DNA of 27,596 bases from Lawsonibacter hominis (lineage in GTDB: Bacteria > Bacillota > Clostridia > Oscillospirales > Oscillospiraceae). Location: assembly GCF_014287895.1 (NCBI RefSeq), contig NZ_JACOPP010000031.1, positions 1 through 27,596 of the forward strand, given 5' to 3'. Below the pieces are notes generated by a model that ran no database searches, was not told the origin of the DNA, and worked only from the letters and a program-made list of their open reading frames with translations. A program made the translations under genes and the position numbers. How positions within the stretch are numbered: position 1 is the stretch's first letter; each line of letters starts with the position of its first letter. Positions 24,502-27,596 of the stretch are shown piece by piece.

Positions 24502-25209
24502 GTGGGATACGATGTGAGTTTTCACCCGATTTCACCAGAGGAAATGCGGGAATGGTATTTTACTCCCTTAACCTGGATACAGCAGGGACAGGAGGAAAAA
24601 GTGCTGGCCCTTGCCGCGCAGCATGGAATGGAGGATTTCTATGCCGAAAAATATCTGAATACCTTGCGCGTTGGGGCTGAAACGGAATCTAACGAGCTGT
24701 TTGACAAAAGCCACGGCTTCTATATTGCAGTAATCCAAGGTTTTTTCCGAGATTATTATTACACCAGAGGTAGTGCCTTTTCGTTCCTGGTGGAACAAAA
24801 GCCAGAATATGCGCGGTACTTCACCTCATGGGAACAAATCACTCCTGTTTCCTTTCCAAACCCCATGCAGAACCGAATCATCGAAAACTATTGCTCCGGT
24901 GTATATCTGTCTCCAGATCAAGTTATACAACTTCTCAAAGACATGGAGCAGGACCCAAAAGTCCTTGAAGATCTGGAGGGGCTTTGGAGCAATGGACAGA
25001 TTGCTGTGCTGAAAAAAGCACTTTCTGCTGCTGCAAAGTCAGGAGTCGGTCTGTTGGAGGCCACTGAAGTGGTAGAGCCCAACCCCATCAGCCCGAATGA
25101 GAGCACAAGCTACTCTAACCTGTACCACTGTGATCGGGACGGGGTATATCTCTACATAGATGCCGTCAGTGGTCAATTAGCGGATGCGATTGGGAAAAAC
25201 GAAGGATAG
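24502..25209 (+). CDS. Hypothetical protein, last gene of the immunity block
   Basis: A 235-residue protein starting at GTG after a textbook AAAGGAGG that overlaps the previous stop region. It begins MGYDVSFHPISPEEMREWYF, a start seen in small immunity-associated hypothetical proteins, and continues with ATESNELFDKSHGFYIAVIQ-type helices (residues about 65-90) and a C-terminal YLYIDAVSGQLADAIG. No catalytic motif or membrane segment is evident. It is followed by the block's terminator. Confidence 0.7.
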   Translation: MGYDVSFHPISPEEMREWYFTPLTWIQQGQEEKVLALAAQHGMEDFYAEKYLNTLRVGAETESNELFDKSHGFYIAVIQGFFRDYYYTRGSAFSFLVEQKPEYARYFTSWEQITPVSFPNPMQNRIIENYCSGVYLSPDQVIQLLKDMEQDPKVLEDLEGLWSNGQIAVLKKALSAAAKSGVGLLEATEVVEPNPISPNESTSYSNLYHCDRDGVYLYIDAVSGQLADAIGKNEG

Positions 25210-25282
25210 ATTCTCTCTATGAAAATGTGTGGGCATCTGTGGGAAGAACCAAAATAGGCAGCTACCCACAATATTGATTATC

Positions 25283-25317
25283 GCAGAAAAGCTCACCGTT
25301 TCGGTGAGCTTTTCTGC
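25283..25317 (+). terminator. Strong rho-independent terminator ending the immunity block
   Basis: A perfect 15-bp stem, GCAGAAAAGCTCACC with its exact complement, around a GTTTC loop. A T-rich tract (AATTTTTTTATTG) follows about 11 bases later. It could serve both strands, since the left arm starts with an A-run. Confidence 0.85.
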
Positions 25318-25340
25318 AATATTTCATAATTTTTTTATTG

Positions 25341-25391
25341 CTACCACTGGTTGCCGAATTGACATAGGTGGGGTGGTAGAGTGGCTACCAC
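25341..25391 (+). promoter_or_regulatory. Triple GTGGTAG operator-like motif with TTGACA -35
   Basis: The 7-mer CTACCAC occurs at 25341-25347 and 25385-25391, with its complement GTGGTAG at 25373-25379. The last two form an inverted repeat with five bases between. TTGACA at 25359-25364 is a consensus -35; no good -10 is visible at 17 bases because the repeat sits there. The arrangement suggests an autoregulatory site for the XRE gene that follows. Confidence 0.45.
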
Positions 25392-25424
25392 AGAAAAAAT
25401 AGAATGAAAGTGAGGAGGTTCACT

Positions 25425-25922
25425 ATGAAGTTACCCGAAAAGATTCAAAGGGAACGAAAAAAGATGGGACTGTCCCAGGAGAAACTCGCAGAAAAAATAG
25501 GAGTATCAAGGCAGGCCATCACAAAATGGGAGAACGGCTTGGCATCCCCTGAACTGGAAAAAATCGTCTCATTAAGTGAATGTTTTAAGGTATCTACTGA
25601 CTATTTGTTAAAGGACAATATTACCGAGCCGACCCCACCACAAGAATCTGCATTGAAAGGAAACAAGCGAATGTCATGGAGAACGTGGCTTGGAGGAAGT
25701 TTGTTTGGAATATCGGCGCTGATTATATTTGTATTATGGCGACTTTCTGTTCGTTTTCCTATTTCGGGAATGACCGGAAACGGTGTCCATTTAACCGGAT
25801 TTAGTGGCTTTCTTGGCTTTCATGGAATTTTACATGAAAGCTATGTAATAGTTGCGATTGGAATAATCGGTTTGATACTTCTGATTACTGACTTTATCCG
25901 CATAAAAAAGAATAATCGCTGA
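25425..25922 (+). CDS. XRE-family regulator with two C-terminal membrane helices
   Basis: A 165-residue protein. Residues 3-58 are a classic HTH_3 domain (IQRERKKMGLSQEKLAEKIG, VSRQAITKWENGLASPELEK, LSECFKVSTDYLL). A 25-residue linker follows, then two hydrophobic helices at about 88-108 (WLGGSLFGISALIIFVLWRL) and 138-158 (YVIVAIGIIGLILLITDFIR), ending in KKNNR. This is a membrane-tethered regulator, common in Clostridia and often paired with stress or transporter genes. The start is ATG 25425 after GAGGAGG; an earlier in-frame ATG at 25404 would put that site inside the coding region. Confidence 0.85.
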   Translation: MKLPEKIQRERKKMGLSQEKLAEKIGVSRQAITKWENGLASPELEKIVSLSECFKVSTDYLLKDNITEPTPPQESALKGNKRMSWRTWLGGSLFGISALIIFVLWRLSVRFPISGMTGNGVHLTGFSGFLGFHGILHESYVIVAIGIIGLILLITDFIRIKKNNR

Positions 25923-26068
25923 TGACCGGACAATGCAGAGTTGATCTTAAACTGAATAGGTTTATTTCGGCTCGGCAGCATTGACCTGTCGGTAGAAATA
26001 CATATATTTGAATTAAGAAAGGGAGTGATGCTGCCGGTGTGCCGTCCGTTTGTATGGACAGGAGTCTG

Positions 26069-26197
26069 ATGCACTATGCAATACCTCAAGAAGCGCATTA
26101 TGCTGTTCCGCTGTCTTTACGCACCACGACACACGGCTTACAAGACAAAGAAAATCATCTTTATATGGAAGTATGGTGGCCGGGAGTATTGTTCTAA
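26069..26197 (+). CDS. Mini-ORF (42 residues) upstream of the sigma-factor gene
   Basis: A short frame beginning MHYAIPQEAHYAVPLSLRTT and ending in WWPGVLF before TAA. AGGAG stands four bases before the ATG. It is shorter than usual gene-calling limits. A 102-codon frame overlapping it in another register (from 26076) lacks a site and looks less protein-like. It could be a leader peptide or a small ICE protein; I do not recognise it. The stretch 25923-26068 before it contains no supported gene. Confidence 0.4.
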   Translation: MHYAIPQEAHYAVPLSLRTTTHGLQDKENHLYMEVWWPGVLF

Positions 26198-26260
26198 AAG
26201 CGAAAAGCCTCCACCTGCCAAAAGATGCTTTTTCTGCGGACTTTTTAATAAACGACTTGG

Positions 26261-26301
26261 AGCGGTCGAATTTGTACTGAGTTACAGATTCGGCCGCTTT
26301 T
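26261..26301 (+). terminator. Terminator between the mini-ORF and the sigma-factor gene
   Basis: AGCGG-T-CGAAT pairs with ATTCG-G-CCGCT (one wobble) around a loop that can itself close a TGTA/TACA stem, and TTTTT follows. It ends transcripts coming from the mini-ORF or the XRE gene. Confidence 0.65.
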
Positions 26302-26348
26302 TGATTTGTTCTCGACTACTTGGTCACTGGTGTCGAGCACCACCACTT

Positions 26349-26378
26349 CCGATTTGTTTTCCACAAAAAACAAATCGG
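26349..26378 (+). promoter_or_regulatory. 12-bp stem overlapping the sigma-factor ribosome binding site
   Basis: CCGATTTGTTTT and AAAACAAATCGG pair perfectly around CCACAA. The last two G bases of the right arm are the first two of the GGAGG ribosome binding site (26377-26381). Folding of this stem could lower translation of the sigma-like gene, or the palindrome could be a protein-binding operator. Confidence 0.5.
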
Positions 26379-26389
26379 AGGTAACAGAG

Positions 26390-26899
26390 GTGCAAAATTA
26401 TCGCAAAAGCGACTATGCGATAAACAAAAACAGCCCAAATATCGTTTATCGCTTTCATAACGAAATCATAGAAATCACACTGGAGGATTATCTGAAGGAG
26501 AATCCTGACAAAACGGAACATGACTTTGCAGAGCTGAAAGCCCTGTCCGATCAAATTTACTATGAGCAGGATCGGGCAGAGAGCGCCCAGACCCGCAAGG
26601 ATGTTTCGATCCACGGTTTGGAGGAAACGGAGCATTGTGCCACTCGCGCTCTGGATGAAGAATGGGAAGAACGAGTTGTTGACATACAGAACCGCAAGTA
26701 TGCCTGGAAAGCCCTGGAGCAGCTTTTTACAGTGGGCGCTTTGACCGAGGTTCAGAAACGGCGATTCCGGCTTCATGTTTTTCAGGGACTCTCTACCCGG
26801 CAGATCGGTCGCATGGAAGGGACAAGCCATCAAGCCGTTGCCAAGTCCATAAACCTGGCGATTGCCAAACTTAAAAAATATTTTGCGGCACAGGGTTGA
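26390..26899 (+). CDS. Sigma-70 region 4 / sigma-factor-like HTH protein of ICE type
   Basis: A protein of about 169 residues. The C-terminal 60 residues are a sigma region 4-type HTH: LTEVQKRRFRLHVFQGLSTR, then QIGRMEGTSHQAVAKSINLA, then IAKLKKYF. The N-terminal half is acidic, with EIIEITLEDYLKENPDKTEH. Proteins of this form are a standard component of Tn1549/Tn916-related elements in Clostridia and probably regulate transfer genes; no region 2 is present, so it is not a full sigma factor. The start is GTG 26390, eight bases after GGAGG; the longer open frame to 26306 crosses the hairpin and is unlikely. Confidence 0.8.
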   Translation: MQNYRKSDYAINKNSPNIVYRFHNEIIEITLEDYLKENPDKTEHDFAELKALSDQIYYEQDRAESAQTRKDVSIHGLEETEHCATRALDEEWEERVVDIQNRKYAWKALEQLFTVGALTEVQKRRFRLHVFQGLSTRQIGRMEGTSHQAVAKSINLAIAKLKKYFAAQG

Positions 26900-26922
26900 C
26901 ACCCCTGCGGTTTCAGGACGAT

Positions 26923-26960
26923 AGGTGAAAGGCATTCTTTCGAGTGTTCTTCTTTCACCT
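26923..26960. repeat. Hairpin downstream of the sigma-factor-like gene
   Basis: AGGTGAAAG and CTTTCACCT are exact 9-bp inverted arms with a 20-base loop. No T-run follows, so termination is uncertain. A TTGACA (26966-26971) lies just after, with no convincing -10 at normal spacing. Confidence 0.55.
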
Positions 26961-27479
26961 GTACCTTGACAACCGCATACTCATTCATCAGTAACATCCC
27001 CCCTTTCCAGCTCGAAGAGCTAAAGCCGATTCAGGGGCCGCGCCATGATATACGGACATGATGAGCAGATCCCACCTGATTATCATAATTGGTCTTGCAT
27101 ACAATCCTGTCCTGTATGAGCGAGTAACGGCAGCCTGTAAAAACCGGGCAGCACCCGGCGCGGCCATGACCGGAAAGGGGCATAATGGTACTCCTGTCCA
27201 GCCACAGCCCTGCTTAAGATCAGAGTAGTCCATAACATTTGGAAACCATCTGGTTGCAGGATCACGCAATGGGGGCAGCTCGGAGAGATCCTCGGAGGGG
27301 TGAGATTCCCGTGGGCCGGTTCGCTGCCGGTCACTGATGACTTCCCAATATGTGCGGGGTGTCAAGGACAAATGGCACATAACAAGAAAACAAATCGGAT
27401 TTTGTATTTCGCCGGAAATGGGGCAGGTCTTATGGCCTGCCCCGTTTTCCGGCTTACTTAATATTCAGGAGGTCAGTTT
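26961..27479 (+). other. Gene-free region, possible structured RNA or mazF leader
   Basis: More than 500 bases without a plausible gene. Minus-strand frames here (for example at 26988-27380) lack ribosome binding sites and look random. Possible RNA structure: GGCCGCGCC (27036-27044) can pair with GGCGCGGCC (27157-27165), and inside that span CATACA can pair with TGTATG. The region ends in a strong hairpin (27412-27452) just before the mazF-like gene. The 12-mer AAAACAAATCGG at 27387-27398 repeats the arm over the sigma-gene ribosome binding site. I do not recognise a known RNA family. Confidence 0.35.
27412..27452 (+). terminator. Strong hairpin upstream of the mazF-like gene
   Basis: The outer arms CCGGAAA and TTTCCGG enclose GGGGCAGG and CCTGCCCC, with an 8-base TCTTATGG loop; only single-base mismatches break the stem. 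The tract after the inner stem is GTTTTCC, so it can work as a terminator or as an attenuator in the mazF leader. Confidence 0.65.
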
Positions 27480-27596
27480 ATGCGAAAGGCTATCCGGCGT
27501 GGCGATCTGTTCTATGCAGACCTGAACCCGGTGGTCGGCTCCGAGCAAGGCGGCATCCGCCCTGTCCTTGTTATCCAAAATGATGTGGGGAATCAC
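27480..27596 (+). CDS. PemK/MazF-family toxin (endoribonuclease), 5' part only
   Basis: The first 39 codons run off the window. MRKAIRRGDLFYADLNPVVG is the classic MazF/PemK (NdoA) start, followed by SEQGGIRPVLVIQNDVGN, which includes the GSEQGG-RPVLV motif with the conserved Arg of the active-site region. MazF enzymes cut mRNA at short sequences and are held in check by an antitoxin. No antitoxin gene precedes it within 500 bases, so an antitoxin would have to follow it or be absent, as in many ICE-borne solitary copies. The start is ATG seven bases after AGGAGG. Confidence 0.9.
   Translation, partial: MRKAIRRGDLFYADLNPVVGSEQGGIRPVLVIQNDVGNH

Noticed and set aside
2623..25209. Idea that the block encodes a nuclease- or ATPase-based phage defence system
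   Set aside because: No Walker motifs, helicase, nuclease, TIR, reverse transcriptase or methylase signatures were seen in any of the proteins.
26076..26384. 102-codon plus-strand frame overlapping the mini-ORF
   Set aside because: It runs through a terminator and the sigma-gene stem, lacks a good site, and its C-terminus is low-quality sequence; the 42-residue frame fits the ribosome binding site better.
26988..27380. Minus-strand frame of 130 codons in the gap before mazF
   Set aside because: No ribosome binding site before its ATG, no recognisable motifs, and it spans GC-rich stems; region kept as non-coding.
1..27596. tRNA, rRNA, CRISPR array, insertion sequence or attachment site
   Set aside because: No cloverleaf, regular repeat-spacer array, transposase frame or paired terminal repeats were recognised by eye.

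Overview
The window looks like accessory DNA from a low-to-moderate-GC gut Firmicute (class Clostridia). Strong AGGAGG-type ribosome binding sites, short gaps, GTG/TTG starts and the set of flanking regulators are typical of integrative conjugative elements (ICEs) in Oscillospiraceae and Lachnospiraceae. No relaxase, coupling protein, integrase or attachment site is in the window, so the ICE assignment is an inference from the flanks.

Layout. (1) 1-2429, left ICE-like flank: the tail of an unknown gene, a winged-helix/HTH protein, a minus-strand XRE regulator divergent from a YpsA/DUF1273 (SLOG) gene across an overlapping double promoter, then a TetR-type regulator with its own good promoter. 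(2) 2430-2622, a leader with a terminator-like hairpin that has alternative pairings. (3) 2623-25209, a 22.6-kb block of about 19 genes, all on the plus strand, tightly packed and often overlapping. It ends at a perfect 15-bp-stem terminator (25283-25317). (4) 25425-27596, right ICE-like flank: an XRE-plus-membrane-helix protein, a 42-residue mini-ORF, a sigma-70 region 4 protein whose ribosome binding site touches a 12-bp stem, about 580 bases of gene-free DNA ending in a strong hairpin, and the start of a MazF/PemK gene cut by the window edge.

The central block is read as a polyimmunity locus: an array of immunity proteins against polymorphic (contact-dependent or secreted) toxins, with no toxin, secretion gene or adaptor beside it. 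Recognisable parts are two Suppressor-of-Fused (SuFu) domains, SUKH/SMI1-like domains, ankyrin and leucine-rich repeats, an NTF2-fold immunity domain, DUF4253, probable DUF7832, DUF6892 and DUF6138, a NADAR ADP-ribose hydrolase, an FGE/SUMF1-fold protein, beta-propeller-like proteins and several unclassified small proteins. The largest gene (1477 residues) fuses TPRs, SuFu, a DUF7832-like region and DUF4253 in one chain. Several others are also fusions (ankyrin plus C-terminal domain, LRR plus NTF2, SMI1 plus L12-like, propeller plus DUF6892).

The likely joint role is broad protection of the host cell against toxins delivered by neighbours, carried on a mobile element. The family names come from pattern recognition without database searches. 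Functions of individual immunity genes and their cognate toxins are not known from the sequence.
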